DNA of 64,000 bases, from positions 1 to 64,000 of the forward strand of contig CALUSQ010000005.1 in assembly GCA_944323475.1 (NCBI GenBank), given 5' to 3'. This DNA is from Candidatus Gastranaerophilales bacterium (GTDB taxonomy: Bacteria > Cyanobacteriota > Vampirovibrionia > Gastranaerophilales > Gastranaerophilaceae). Made by a program: the position numbers and the translations under genes. Shown here one piece after another: positions 8,880 to 17,895 of the stretch. Within the stretch, counting starts at the first letter, position 1; every line of letters begins with the position of its first letter. The notes below the pieces were generated by a model. The model was not told where the DNA came from, made no database searches, and was given only the letters and a program-made list of their open reading frames with translations.

Positions 8880-9557
8880 TTAGCAAACTTTATTTTTAGA
8901 TGAAACAGTAACAGGCGGTGCTTGAAGATACAGTGGTTTCAACTTACTCCAATAATAATCCTCATCAGATGCTGTTTTAATTTTGTTAAAAACAATTTCA
9001 TTTAAGAATACACCCAAATTAGCATGCTGTTCTGTATAAATTAATGAACCAATATCATGCTCTGATAAGAATCTTGAGCCAGTTTCATCTGAAATTATAA
9101 CACTATCAGAAAAATCCAATTTTAAAAGATCTTCTTGAGAAACCAACATAGGCTCTTGTAATATTTGTCCGTTTTTATATGTTGCAGTGTAATACTGTTT
9201 TTTTCTAGCATCAAGAACTAATAAAGTTTTTGAATTAGTATTATTTATCTTAGAAAGAATCTCCAGTGAACTTATTCCAACTAAAGGTATATTTAACTGC
9301 TGTGCAAAAACTCTTGCAACAGTAACACAAGCTCTAATACCAGTAAAACTTCCTGGACCAATATTTGTTCCTATAACATCTATATCTTTCATTGTTATAT
9401 TATATTTTTTTAAAATTGATACTATTGTTGGAATAAGAAAAGCAGAATGATACTTTTCATTGTGATTTTCAATAACTTCACTTACCAACATTTCACCATC
9501 AAATGAAAGACTAACATAGGTTTTATCCAAGCTTGTGTCAAAAGTTAATATATTCAA
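8880..9557 (-). CDS. tsaB: tRNA threonylcarbamoyladenosine biosynthesis protein TsaB
   Basis: Partner of TsaD in the complex that makes t6A37 on ANN-decoding tRNAs; an ASKHA-fold scaffold rather than a catalyst. The 225-residue protein begins MNILTFDTSLDKTYVSL and carries NIGPGSFTGIRACVTVA near residue 70, the family signature. It overlaps the end of tsaE by 4 nt (ATGA), so the two are translationally coupled. The C-terminal half is less conserved, as is usual for the family. Confidence 0.92.
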   Translation of the reverse strand: MNILTFDTSLDKTYVSLSFDGEMLVSEVIENHNEKYHSAFLIPTIVSILKKYNITMKDIDVIGTNIGPGSFTGIRACVTVARVFAQQLNIPLVGISSLEILSKINNTNSKTLLVLDARKKQYYTATYKNGQILQEPMLVSQEDLLKLDFSDSVIISDETGSRFLSEHDIGSLIYTEQHANLGVFLNEIVFNKIKTASDEDYYWSKLKPLYLQAPPVTVSSKNKVC

Positions 9558-10027
9558 TCTTTAATCCCTTCTAAAAGCTTTTTGTAATCTTCACCGATAG
9601 CATAAAAATCAAATTTCCTTTGGTTTTCATCAATATATTCAATTTTTATTTCTATTCTGTCAAATGGCAGCTCAAAATCAGAAAACTCTGCCCACTCTAC
9701 TAACGCAAGCACACCAGGTCTTGAATATTCAGTAAGTTCATCAATAATAGTACGAACACCCTCTTTTTCTAATCGATAAAGATCAAAATGGTAGACAGGA
9801 AGCTTGCCGGATAAATATTCATTAATTATAACAAAACTCGGACTTGTAACTTTCTCTTTTACATCCAAATGTTTTGCAACAAGTTTTGTAAAAGCAGTTT
9901 TTCCTGCACCTATGTCACCATATAAACAAACAAAAGCACCTGCTTTTTCAACAGCTTTTGCAAATTTTAATGCAATCAAATTTGTATCATCTAAATTATT
10001 TGCGGTGAATGTAAATATCTTTTCCAT
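9554..10027 (-). CDS. tsaE: tRNA threonylcarbamoyladenosine biosynthesis ATPase TsaE
   Basis: P-loop ATPase that cycles the TsaBDE complex during t6A synthesis. Walker A GDIGAGKT lies at residues 37-44, followed by SPSFVIINEY, HFDLYRL and EWAEF, all family hallmarks. I placed the start at ATG 10027 (MEKIFTFTANN, 157 residues, normal length). The open frame continues upstream through a hydrophobic, unconserved stretch to 10120, overlapping the divergent gene. No strong ribosome-binding site is visible. Confidence 0.9.
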   Translation of the reverse strand: MEKIFTFTANNLDDTNLIALKFAKAVEKAGAFVCLYGDIGAGKTAFTKLVAKHLDVKEKVTSPSFVIINEYLSGKLPVYHFDLYRLEKEGVRTIIDELTEYSRPGVLALVEWAEFSDFELPFDRIEIKIEYIDENQRKFDFYAIGEDYKKLLEGIKD

Positions 10028-10092
10028 AGCTAAAGAATAACATAAATAAACTAAAAGATTGATAAAAAATAATAGATTCTTATATATAAAAT

Positions 10093-10608
10093 ATGAATAA
10101 AAACAAAATTTTACTAACAATATTACTTCTATTTTTAATACATATACCGCAAATTAGCGTAAACGCGATGACACTAAAAGCAGGTGTATCTTTATCTGAC
10201 CAAGTACCTAAAGGATTTTTTGGCAGTTGGAAAATTACATCTGTTATGACATATAGTAACAATGCAAAAATTTTTAATGAAATTACAACGGATTATTGGA
10301 ACTTATCGAAAGTAGGTGACGTCATAACATTAACAAATCCCATCTCAGGTGCTGAAGCATCTGTTACCGTTGAGGATGTAAAAGGTAACAGAATCAAATT
10401 TACTCATGTACTTAAAGGGAAAAACGCTAAAATGACAGAAACACCTGATCTGACATTAAATGGTGAAAATTTTTCTGGAACTGATAAAATAGTTATAGAA
10501 AAATACCAATATGGGGAAAAAATAAGTGAAGATATAGTAATTTATAAAATTACTGCAAAAAAAATCTCAGGAAATTCCGCAAAATCTATTTTTATGAGTG
10601 AAAATTAA
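10093..10608 (+). CDS. Secreted protein of unknown function
   Basis: The 171-residue protein has a clear signal peptide (about 1-25, lysine-rich start, hydrophobic core, VNA cleavage site). The mature part looks beta-rich, with a short GFFGSWKITSVMTY segment followed by repeated Val/Thr/Lys-rich strands. I do not recognise the family. It is divergent from tsaE with only about 65 nt between the starts, and 29 nt separate its stop from trxB, so co-transcription with trxB is possible. The mature protein has no cysteines, so a redox link to TrxB is not suggested by its own sequence. Confidence 0.7.
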   Translation: MNKNKILLTILLLFLIHIPQISVNAMTLKAGVSLSDQVPKGFFGSWKITSVMTYSNNAKIFNEITTDYWNLSKVGDVITLTNPISGAEASVTVEDVKGNRIKFTHVLKGKNAKMTETPDLTLNGENFSGTDKIVIEKYQYGEKISEDIVIYKITAKKISGNSAKSIFMSEN

Positions 10609-10637
10609 TATTAATAAACTTAAAGAGAGAGAAGAGC

Positions 10638-11588
10638 ATGAGCGAAAAGAAAATACTTCAATATGACATAGTAATACTCGGTGCAGGACCTGCAGGACTT
10701 TCTGCAGCAATATATGCATCAAGAGGAGCAGCAAAAACTGCCATTATTGACATATCAATGTTTGGAGGACAACCATCAAACTATTTGGAACTTGAAAACT
10801 ATCCCGGCTTAGGCAAAATCGGCGGATACGATATGATGGAAAAATTTGAAGAACATGCTGACATGTTCGAAATAGACAAATATCCTATGCAAGAAATAGA
10901 AAAAATCAACCTTGTACCGACAATAAAAACTATCGAAACCAAAGAATTTATTTTTGAAACAAAGACAATAATTCTTGCAACCGGAGCACAAGCAAAAAAA
11001 CTTGGTATTCCTGGAGAAAAAGAATTCTTAGGCAGGGGTGTAAGCTATTGTGCTGTTTGTGACGGCGCATTTTACAAAGACAAAGTTGTTGCTGTCGTAG
11101 GAGGCGGCAATGCTGCTGTTGAGGAAGGCTGCTACCTCACCAAATTTGCCAAAAAAGTATACATAATACACAGACGTGATCAACTTAGAGCTGACAAAAT
11201 AGTTCAAGAACGTGCATTTAAAAACGAAAAAGTCGAATTTATTTATGACACAGTACCTGTCGAAATACAAGGAACAGATAATGTTGAAAACTTTGTAATT
11301 AAGAATGTAAAAACAAATGAAATAACAAATCTCAAGGTCGATGGTGTATTCCCGTATATAGGCTTTTCTCCAAATATTGAGTATATAAACGCACAGCTTG
11401 AACAAAATGAAGCAGGATTTATTGTGACAGATGAAACAATGCAAACATCCGTAAAAGGGGTTTTTGCAATAGGAGATGTCAGAACAACTCCTTTAAGACA
11501 AGTTATTACAGCTGCAGCTGATGGAGCTATTGCAGGATGTTATGCAATCAAATATCTTGAAGAAGTTGCAGAAAAAACTTTTGTATAG
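10638..11588 (+). CDS. trxB: Thioredoxin-disulfide reductase
   Basis: FAD- and NADPH-dependent flavoenzyme that reduces thioredoxin in the cytoplasm. FAD-binding GAGPAG lies at residues 15-20, the redox-active CAVC at 138-141 (context SYCAVCDGAFY), the NADPH-binding VVGGGNAAVEE follows at about 154, and the C-terminal FAD motif FAIGDVRTTPLRQVITAA is intact. Length 316 is normal for the low-molecular-weight type. A ribosome-binding site AGAGAGAGAAG lies just upstream. No partner thioredoxin gene is adjacent. Confidence 0.95.
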   Translation: MSEKKILQYDIVILGAGPAGLSAAIYASRGAAKTAIIDISMFGGQPSNYLELENYPGLGKIGGYDMMEKFEEHADMFEIDKYPMQEIEKINLVPTIKTIETKEFIFETKTIILATGAQAKKLGIPGEKEFLGRGVSYCAVCDGAFYKDKVVAVVGGGNAAVEEGCYLTKFAKKVYIIHRRDQLRADKIVQERAFKNEKVEFIYDTVPVEIQGTDNVENFVIKNVKTNEITNLKVDGVFPYIGFSPNIEYINAQLEQNEAGFIVTDETMQTSVKGVFAIGDVRTTPLRQVITAAADGAIAGCYAIKYLEEVAEKTFV

Positions 11589-11663
11589 AAACTAAGATAA
11601 TTTATTAATGTTAAAGATTAGACATAATAAGAAATCATAAAGGATTTATTGTAAAATAAAACT

Positions 11664-13541
11664 ATGATGAAAAAATTGTGGCTAATCTTTTTCATATTTA
11701 TAACAACATTATTTTGTAGTGTACACGCCGAAGAATCATTAAAAATAACATCAATTAATTTTGACAATTCGGATAACATTATATTCCTCACTGCTGCAAA
11801 TAAGGTCCAATATATAAACGTCAAATCAATGAAACTATCTAATCCGGACAGAATTTCTTTTGACATTGATAATGCTATCTTGACTCAACCTAATGCAAGT
11901 TGGACTTTTAAAAACAGTGCTATAAAGCAAGTGAAACTTTCACAATTTACGACAAATCCCAATGTTGTAAGAATGGTAATCATCTATAACAAAAATTTTA
12001 ATGTTAACAAATTAAAACTGTATAGAATAGACAATAACCTAATATTTTCCTACAACAGAAATTACTATCCACAAACAAACTTTGCTGATGTATACAATGA
12101 TAAAGCATCAACATATAACTACTACGAATATGCAACATATGAAGAAGATATGAAAAACACTCCAGCACAAACAACTCAAGAAGTAGTACGTTCTCCTGAA
12201 GCAATAGAAATTCAAAAAGCATTCAACTCTAAAGGAGAACTTATAAAAAAAGATGCCTCAACAATTACTATAAAAAAAGAACGAAACAATAAATTAAAAT
12301 CCAAATTTTATGTAAATAGAATTGACGTCAAAAGAGGCAATGCCCTAATCAGAGGAGTAGGGGAAATTGCTATAGAAAAACCTTTTGTTGTATCAGAACC
12401 CAGCCGACTTGTATTTGATATGCCAAATACTTACGTTGCACAAGAAATAAGAAATAAAGAATATGTTTTATCAGAAAATGAAACTATAAAAATTGGCCAA
12501 AACGAGCCAACAAAGGCAAGAATAGTTGTAACAAGCAACGATGTGGATAAATTTCGTCCAATATACTCTTACGATAGACAAAGTATCTTTTTAGCCCATG
12601 ACAACAGAATTCTCGGGATGAAACTTTATGACAAAACAGCAGCAATATACACATATAGTGCAAAAAAAATCAATGAAGAAACTGACACATTGCAATTCTT
12701 ATTTACAGAACCTATAATTCATTCAATAAAAAAATTAAATAATAAAGTAGAAATTAATTTGTACAATTGCTCAGGTTTTAACCATGAAGCATATCAAAAA
12801 AATCTTAATTCAGAAGTTTTGGCCAAATTACGAACAGAAGCATTACCGGTATACGGTATAAAACTTATCATTCCAATAAAGAAAAATACAGTTCTGACTT
12901 ATAAAGAAAGTTTTGATAACAAACAACTACAACTAACACTCATAACTCCAAAAGAAACAGAAATTACAAAATCAAAACCAATACCAGCAATTATTAAGAA
13001 AAATCCGAATGTAAAAACAATTATTATTGACCCTGGTCACGGCGGTTCAGATGTCGGGGCGACAAGAGAAAATATTTATGAAAAAGATATCACTTTAGAC
13101 ATGTCTAAACGCCTTGAAGAAATCTTGAAGAAAAAAGGATACGAAGTTCATATGACAAGGTCAAAAGATACATATGTATCTTTACAAGACAGAGTAGATT
13201 TTAGCGAAAAAAATGGTGGCGATTTATTTATAAGTATACACGTAAATTCAAGTGTAACACCTGAAGGCAATGGACTTGAAACACATTATTACACACCACA
13301 GTCTTATGAATTTGCTCAAATAGTTCACAAAGAATTTGCATCCGCAATAAATTCAAAAGACCGCGGATTGTTTAAGTCAAAATTTTATGTTATTAATCAT
13401 ACTACCTGCCCGTCAATTCTTGTTGAAACAGGGTTTATATCAAATCCGGAAGAAAGAAAAGAATTGATGACAGATCAAAGAAGACAAAAAACAGCAGAAG
13501 CAATAGCCAAAGGTATTATGAAATATTTAGGTAAAAATTAA
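11664..13541 (+). CDS. N-acetylmuramoyl-L-alanine amidase with AMIN domains (AmiC type)
   Basis: Periplasmic zinc amidase that cuts the stem peptide from muramic acid, usually at the septum. Signal peptide 1-22 (SVHA). Two AMIN-like beta domains (about 25-140 and 205-320) would target peptidoglycan or the septum. The Amidase_3 domain spans about 447-625: DPGHGG (Zn ligand His 459), the EKD segment, SIHVNSS and VETGFISNPEER supply the zinc ligands and catalytic Glu. Two bases separate it from murI, so the two cell-wall genes form an operon. Septal use would fit minCDE elsewhere in the window. Confidence 0.92.
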   Translation: MMKKLWLIFFIFITTLFCSVHAEESLKITSINFDNSDNIIFLTAANKVQYINVKSMKLSNPDRISFDIDNAILTQPNASWTFKNSAIKQVKLSQFTTNPNVVRMVIIYNKNFNVNKLKLYRIDNNLIFSYNRNYYPQTNFADVYNDKASTYNYYEYATYEEDMKNTPAQTTQEVVRSPEAIEIQKAFNSKGELIKKDASTITIKKERNNKLKSKFYVNRIDVKRGNALIRGVGEIAIEKPFVVSEPSRLVFDMPNTYVAQEIRNKEYVLSENETIKIGQNEPTKARIVVTSNDVDKFRPIYSYDRQSIFLAHDNRILGMKLYDKTAAIYTYSAKKINEETDTLQFLFTEPIIHSIKKLNNKVEINLYNCSGFNHEAYQKNLNSEVLAKLRTEALPVYGIKLIIPIKKNTVLTYKESFDNKQLQLTLITPKETEITKSKPIPAIIKKNPNVKTIIIDPGHGGSDVGATRENIYEKDITLDMSKRLEEILKKKGYEVHMTRSKDTYVSLQDRVDFSEKNGGDLFISIHVNSSVTPEGNGLETHYYTPQSYEFAQIVHKEFASAINSKDRGLFKSKFYVINHTTCPSILVETGFISNPEERKELMTDQRRQKTAEAIAKGIMKYLGKN

Positions 13542-13543
13542 AG

Positions 13544-14344
13544 ATGGAAAATTCAGAAAAGAAAAATTATTCAATTGGTGTTATGGATTCAGGAGTTGGT
13601 GGACTCACTGTCTTAAAACAAATGATTGATATATGCAAAAATGAAAATTATATCTACTTTGGCGACACAAAAAATCTTCCATACGGAGAAAAAACCAAAC
13701 AAGAACTTGTAAAAATAGCTAAAAAAGTTTTTGATTTTTATGCACAAAAGAAAGTAAAAGCAGTCATAATGGCTTGCAATACAACATCTGCAACTGCATA
13801 TGATGAATTAAAAAATGACTATGATTTTAAAATATACCCAATCATTCAAGTTGTATCAAAATGTCTGTCTATGGATAAAAATATAAAAAGAATAGCCATA
13901 ATGGCAACACAAGCAACTGTTGATTCTAAAAAATATTCTGCTGAACTCAAAAAAAATAATCCGAATATTAAAGTTTTTGAACAAGCTTGCCCAATGTGGG
14001 TTCCTATTGTAGAACACAAACTTGTTGACTTTGACGAAAAAGAAATTATAAAAACAAAACTTGATAAAGTACTAGAATTTAAGCCACAAAAAATAATACT
14101 TGGCTGCACACATTATCCATACCTGTTAGACAGGCTCTCAAAATATGCGAATAAGGAGATCTTTATAAATCCGGCAAAAATGTTTGCTAACTACATCAAA
14201 GAAGATTTAAAAGCAATGGATTTATTATCTGAACGCAAAGAAGGTTTTGTTGAATATTTTGCAAGTTCTGAACCTGAAAAATTCAAAGAAAATGCAAAGC
14301 TGTTTTTACAAATAGAAAAACAACCTGTGCTAGTAAATATATAA
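13544..14344 (+). CDS. murI: Glutamate racemase
   Basis: Cofactor-independent racemase supplying D-glutamate for peptidoglycan. It has the MDSGVGGLTVL motif near the N-terminus, the YFGDTKNLPYGEK loop and the two catalytic cysteines in MACNTTSATA (Cys 78) and LGCTHYPYL (Cys 188). 266 residues is normal. The ATG lies 2 nt after the amidase stop. Confidence 0.95.
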   Translation: MENSEKKNYSIGVMDSGVGGLTVLKQMIDICKNENYIYFGDTKNLPYGEKTKQELVKIAKKVFDFYAQKKVKAVIMACNTTSATAYDELKNDYDFKIYPIIQVVSKCLSMDKNIKRIAIMATQATVDSKKYSAELKKNNPNIKVFEQACPMWVPIVEHKLVDFDEKEIIKTKLDKVLEFKPQKIILGCTHYPYLLDRLSKYANKEIFINPAKMFANYIKEDLKAMDLLSERKEGFVEYFASSEPEKFKENAKLFLQIEKQPVLVNI

Positions 14345-14367
14345 CTTTTGTTGTTCTACATTGCTAC

Positions 14368-14398
14368 TTTAGTTTAATAGAACTCAAGTGCCTAATAA
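14368..14398 (+). promoter_or_regulatory. Possible flagellar (sigma-28-like) promoter of the flagellin gene
   Basis: GCCTAATAA at 14390-14398 is close to the sigma-28 -10 consensus GCCGATAA. A TTTAGTTT at 14368-14375 resembles the -35 but is about 3 nt further away than standard. The position, about 40 nt before the flagellin start, is right. No sigma-28 gene is in the window. Confidence 0.3.
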
Positions 14399-14438
14399 CT
14401 TATACTAAAAATGTTACTAACAGGAAGTTAGGTTAGGG

Positions 14439-16421
14439 ATGCTATCGGTTAATTATAACCCTTCTGTGTTGAAAGCACAGAACAATTTAGCGAATGCAAC
14501 AAATTCTGTTTCATCCGCTTTAGAAAGGATGAGTACGGGGTTTAGGATTAACTCTGCTTCTGATGATGCTGCGGGGTTATATGTTGCTACTGGTTTAGAC
14601 ACTCAGATTAGGGGGAGTAAGCAAGCTCAGAAGAATGTTGCTGACGGGATATCTTTATTAAACATTGCGGAGGGGTCTTTAAGCAACATGAAGAATATGT
14701 TGCAGAGGGTTAGAGATTTAGGGGTACAAGGTGCAAATTCTGTATATGATTCCTCTGCGAGGCAGGCTATGCAGGATGAAGCAGAGGCTTTGATTGAAGA
14801 GGTATTAAGGGTTCAAGAGGCTACTGTTTTTAATGGCAGAAGTATCTTTGCCAGTGCTGTAGGAACCAATTCTATTGCTTCTGCTAGTTGGAATGTTAAT
14901 ACAGCGAGTAATTCCTTACAAAGTCCAAGCATTTTGAGTTTAGATGGAGGAGTTGACAGCACAAGTTCTATTACTCCTTTAAGTACTGATGTTATTCCTT
15001 CGGGATATACTGCTATTTACACTGCTGATGATTTAAACAATATCAGGAATGATTTATCGGGTAAGTATATTTTAATGAATGATATTGATTTATCGGGGTA
15101 TGCCAATTGGGATCCGATTGGAACAAAAACGAATGGAAATGATACTACAAGTTTTACAGGAATCTTTGACGGCAATGGGCATGTAATAAAAAATTTAACG
15201 ATTAACAGAGCTGAGACTCATAATGGATTATTTGGATGCGCAATAAATGCTGAAATTAAAAATATCGGATTAAAAAACGTTGATATTACAGGAGAAGAAT
15301 GGAGTGCAGCATTAGTGGGTGCAATAGAAGATACAAGCATAACAAATTGTTACAGCATCGGTAGAATACAAGGAAATTACTGGGTTGGCGGATTAATTGG
15401 CATGAGCAGCGACAGTAATATAAAAAATTGTTATTCTTCTTGTCAAGTAAATGGTACTGGAATTGCGGTTGGAGGATTAAGCGGACAAAATGTGTTCTCA
15501 ACTTTTGAAAATTGTTATGCAATAGGTGATGTTTCAGGAAATATTGTTGTAGGTGGCTTATTAGGTACATCCCAAGGTTGCACAACCACATATTCATATG
15601 CAACAGGTTTAGTTTCCGGTAACAGCAATATAGGAGGACTCATTGGTTCTTTATATAATACTAACACCATTGATAATTGCATTTTTGACACCGAAAACAC
15701 ACAGCAATCAAATATTTTTGGGTATTACAAAAAACAAGATGTAATTGAAATAAACAATAAAGGTTTAACTACTCAAGAAATGTCTGACAAATCAAACTGG
15801 GCAGGATGGGACAATACAGTTTGGGATTTAAGATATTCTCCACCAAGATTTTTATGGGAAAATTTACCAGAGCCTCCTGATCCTCCTGATACAGGCGATG
15901 GCGGAGATGGGGGTGATGTAGATCCCACTGACCCAACTGACCCGGACAATCCTGATGGAGGTGACACAGATCCTGACAATCCAGGTGGCGGAACAAACAC
16001 TGGTGGCAACGGAAATCCTCAAGGTATTGGCAACATAAGGTTACAGGTTGGGGCCAATGCTGATGCTGCTGCTAATTCTATTTACATTGATTTAACTTTT
16101 GATATTGGCAATATTGATGTTGATTTTTCAAATTCTGAGTCTTGTCTTGATGTTATTGAGTCAGCTGATGAGTTATTAGACAAGATAAGCACTAAAATAT
16201 CAGAGATTGGGGCTGTTACGAACAGGCTTGAGTCAGTTCAAAAAAGCCAAATCACGCAGATTGAAAACTTTACTGCGGCAAAATCTACTATTATGGATGC
16301 TGACATTGCGCAAGAGTCTGCTGAATTTGTCAAAAGTCAGATTTTGCAAAGAACCACTTCTGCTTTACTGACACAAGCTCAAAATCTCTACTCTTCTTCT
16401 ATTTTGAGTTTGATTAGATAG
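14439..16421 (+). CDS. fliC: Flagellin with a GLUG-repeat insertion
   Basis: Filament subunit. Residues 1-140 form the conserved D0/D1 part (ALERMSTGFRINSASDDAAG, VADGISLLNIAEGSL, RVRDLGVQGAN), and about 535-660 the C-terminal D1/D0 part ending in an ILQRTTSALLTQAQN-type helix. Between them, about 185-475 is unlike any ordinary flagellin D2/D3. It opens with YTADDLNNIRNDLSGKYIL and FDGNGHVIKNLTI, then shows repeats of the type VGGLIGxxxxxxIxNCY typical of GLUG beta-helix proteins. An acidic Pro/Gly/Asp linker (about 480-530) follows. The ribosome-binding region is GGAAGTTAGGTTAGGG. The end segments are visibly richer in G+C than the insert. The domain should be displayed on the filament surface; an adhesive role is inference. 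Confidence 0.93.
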   Translation: MLSVNYNPSVLKAQNNLANATNSVSSALERMSTGFRINSASDDAAGLYVATGLDTQIRGSKQAQKNVADGISLLNIAEGSLSNMKNMLQRVRDLGVQGANSVYDSSARQAMQDEAEALIEEVLRVQEATVFNGRSIFASAVGTNSIASASWNVNTASNSLQSPSILSLDGGVDSTSSITPLSTDVIPSGYTAIYTADDLNNIRNDLSGKYILMNDIDLSGYANWDPIGTKTNGNDTTSFTGIFDGNGHVIKNLTINRAETHNGLFGCAINAEIKNIGLKNVDITGEEWSAALVGAIEDTSITNCYSIGRIQGNYWVGGLIGMSSDSNIKNCYSSCQVNGTGIAVGGLSGQNVFSTFENCYAIGDVSGNIVVGGLLGTSQGCTTTYSYATGLVSGNSNIGGLIGSLYNTNTIDNCIFDTENTQQSNIFGYYKKQDVIEINNKGLTTQEMSDKSNWAGWDNTVWDLRYSPPRFLWENLPEPPDPPDTGDGGDGGDVDPTDPTDPDNPDGGDTDPDNPGGGTNTGGNGNPQGIGNIRLQVGANADAAANSIYIDLTFDIGNIDVDFSNSESCLDVIESADELLDKISTKISEIGAVTNRLESVQKSQITQIENFTAAKSTIMDADIAQESAEFVKSQILQRTTSALLTQAQNLYSSSILSLIR

Positions 16422-16432
16422 GTAAACAAACT

Positions 16433-16468
16433 AAAAAAACTGTTTTATTTACATAAAACAGTTTTTTT
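16433..16468 (+). terminator. Bidirectional terminator between flagellin and speD
   Basis: A 15-bp inverted repeat AAAAAAACTGTTTTA/TAAAACAGTTTTTTT with a 6-nt loop. It gives a T-run on both strands, so it can end both the plus-strand flagellin transcript and the convergent minus-strand speD transcript. Confidence 0.9.
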
Positions 16469-16489
16469 AATATATCTACCAAAATAAAA

Positions 16490-16936
16490 TTAAAATTGTG
16501 CAGCGATCTCAAAAGGAGTTTCTGATACGTGAGAAGTTGTATCAATTTTACCTCTTTTTAATTCAGAGAAAGAAGCTTTTGTAGAATTAAAAGCTTTTTT
16601 CAAAAATTCATAAGCAACTTTTGGATCACATTTGTCTCCACAAGTAAACAAATCAACAGCTGCATAGCCCAACTCAGGCCACGTATGAATAGCCAAATGG
16701 CTTTCAGAGATAATAACTACACCACTAACTCCATGCGGACTGAACATGTGAAAACATTTTTGAACAATAGTAGCACCACACTCAAGTGCAGCATCAATCA
16801 TAAGACTTTCTACTTTTTGTGAATTATTTAAAATATTTGGATCACATTCAAAAAATTCAGCCAAAACATGCTGACCAAGATACTTTGCATTTGGATCTAC
16901 ATGATAAGTATTTACAGCCGCTAATGATTTAGTCAA
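16490..16936 (-). CDS. speD: S-adenosylmethionine decarboxylase proenzyme
   Basis: Makes decarboxylated SAM, the aminopropyl donor for spermidine. The self-cleavage site is ISESHLAIHTWPE, where Glu78-Ser79 is cut and Ser79 becomes the pyruvoyl group. DLFTCGD supplies the conserved downstream cysteine. 148 residues, the small bacterial class. The start is TTG at 16936 with AAGGAG about 9 nt upstream. An ATG lies between the ribosome-binding site and the TTG but reads only ATG-AAT-TGA and overlaps the TTG. Spermidine synthesis releases methylthioadenosine, which mtnP in this window can process. Confidence 0.94.
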   Translation of the reverse strand: MTKSLAAVNTYHVDPNAKYLGQHVLAEFFECDPNILNNSQKVESLMIDAALECGATIVQKCFHMFSPHGVSGVVIISESHLAIHTWPELGYAAVDLFTCGDKCDPKVAYEFLKKAFNSTKASFSELKRGKIDTTSHVSETPFEIAAQF

Positions 16937-17145
16937 TTCATTTATCTCCTTTTCTATTACGTGTGTAAATTTTACAATTAAAAATATATTACTATAAAAA
17001 TCAAAAAAAATTAATTTTTGTCTATTTTATTACAAATATCTTAAACTTTCTAAATATATTAGATTATATTTATATTTTTGTTTATTATACATATAGACAA
17101 ATTCCTTATATAAAATTTTAATAAGTAATAAACCGAGGCATTTTT

Positions 17146-17850
17146 ATGAGCAAAATTCTTGTCGTTGACGATGACAAAGCAATTAATGAATTAATAAAAA
17201 TCAATCTTGAACTCTTTGGTTACGATGTTATAACAGCATTTGACGGGATACAGGGTTTTACACTTGCAAAGCAGGAGCTTCCTGATTTAATTATTCTTGA
17301 TGTAATGATGCCTGATGTTGACGGATACACTGTTGCAAAAAGAGTTAGAGAAAATCAAAATACAAAAAATATTCCAATACTTATGCTGACCGCACTGAAT
17401 ATGCTTGAAGATAAAGTAAAAGGTTTTGATATAGGTGTTGATGATTATTTGGTTAAACCATTTGAAATGGAAGAACTAAAAGTCAGAGTAAGAGCTCTAC
17501 TAAAAAGAATAAATGCTATACCTGAATCCTTGGCGACAAAAGAAATACTTACAATTGGTGATATAACTCTGTTGCCTGAAACTTATTCTGTAAAAATACA
17601 AGATAGAATAGCTAAACTCACTCCTATAGAATTTGATATACTTAATTTACTTTTACAAAACCACGATTGCATGGTTCCATCATCAAAAATTTTGCAAGAT
17701 ATATGGGGATACTCTCCGGAAGATGATGTCGAGACAATACGTGTCCATATCAGGCATTTAAGAATAAAAATAAGTAAAGTAGCTAACGGCAAGGAATATA
17801 TTGAAACTATTTACGGCGGAGGTTATAGACTTTTGCCAAACGGAAAATAA
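17146..17850 (+). CDS. OmpR/PhoB-family response regulator
   Basis: Two-component DNA-binding regulator. Receiver domain 1-118 has the acidic pair Asp8-Asp9, phospho-acceptor Asp52 (LDVMMPDVDG) and the conserved Lys in DDYLVKPFE. A winged-helix Trans_reg_C domain fills about 135-232 (LTPIEFDILNLLL, VETIRVHIRHLRIKI, IYGGGYRL). ATG start with CGAGG 8 nt upstream. No histidine kinase is adjacent, as with cyanobacterial RpaA/RpaB-type regulators. Its targets are unknown. Confidence 0.92.
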   Translation: MSKILVVDDDKAINELIKINLELFGYDVITAFDGIQGFTLAKQELPDLIILDVMMPDVDGYTVAKRVRENQNTKNIPILMLTALNMLEDKVKGFDIGVDDYLVKPFEMEELKVRVRALLKRINAIPESLATKEILTIGDITLLPETYSVKIQDRIAKLTPIEFDILNLLLQNHDCMVPSSKILQDIWGYSPEDDVETIRVHIRHLRIKISKVANGKEYIETIYGGGYRLLPNGK

Positions 17851-17895
17851 TTCTCAATAGAAGATAAAGGGATATTACTTATATCTAAAACTAAG

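Noticed and set aside
15286-16009. Several minus-strand frames under the flagellin insert.
   Set aside because: Antisense to GLUG repeats and the Pro/Gly/Asp linker; no starts with signals.
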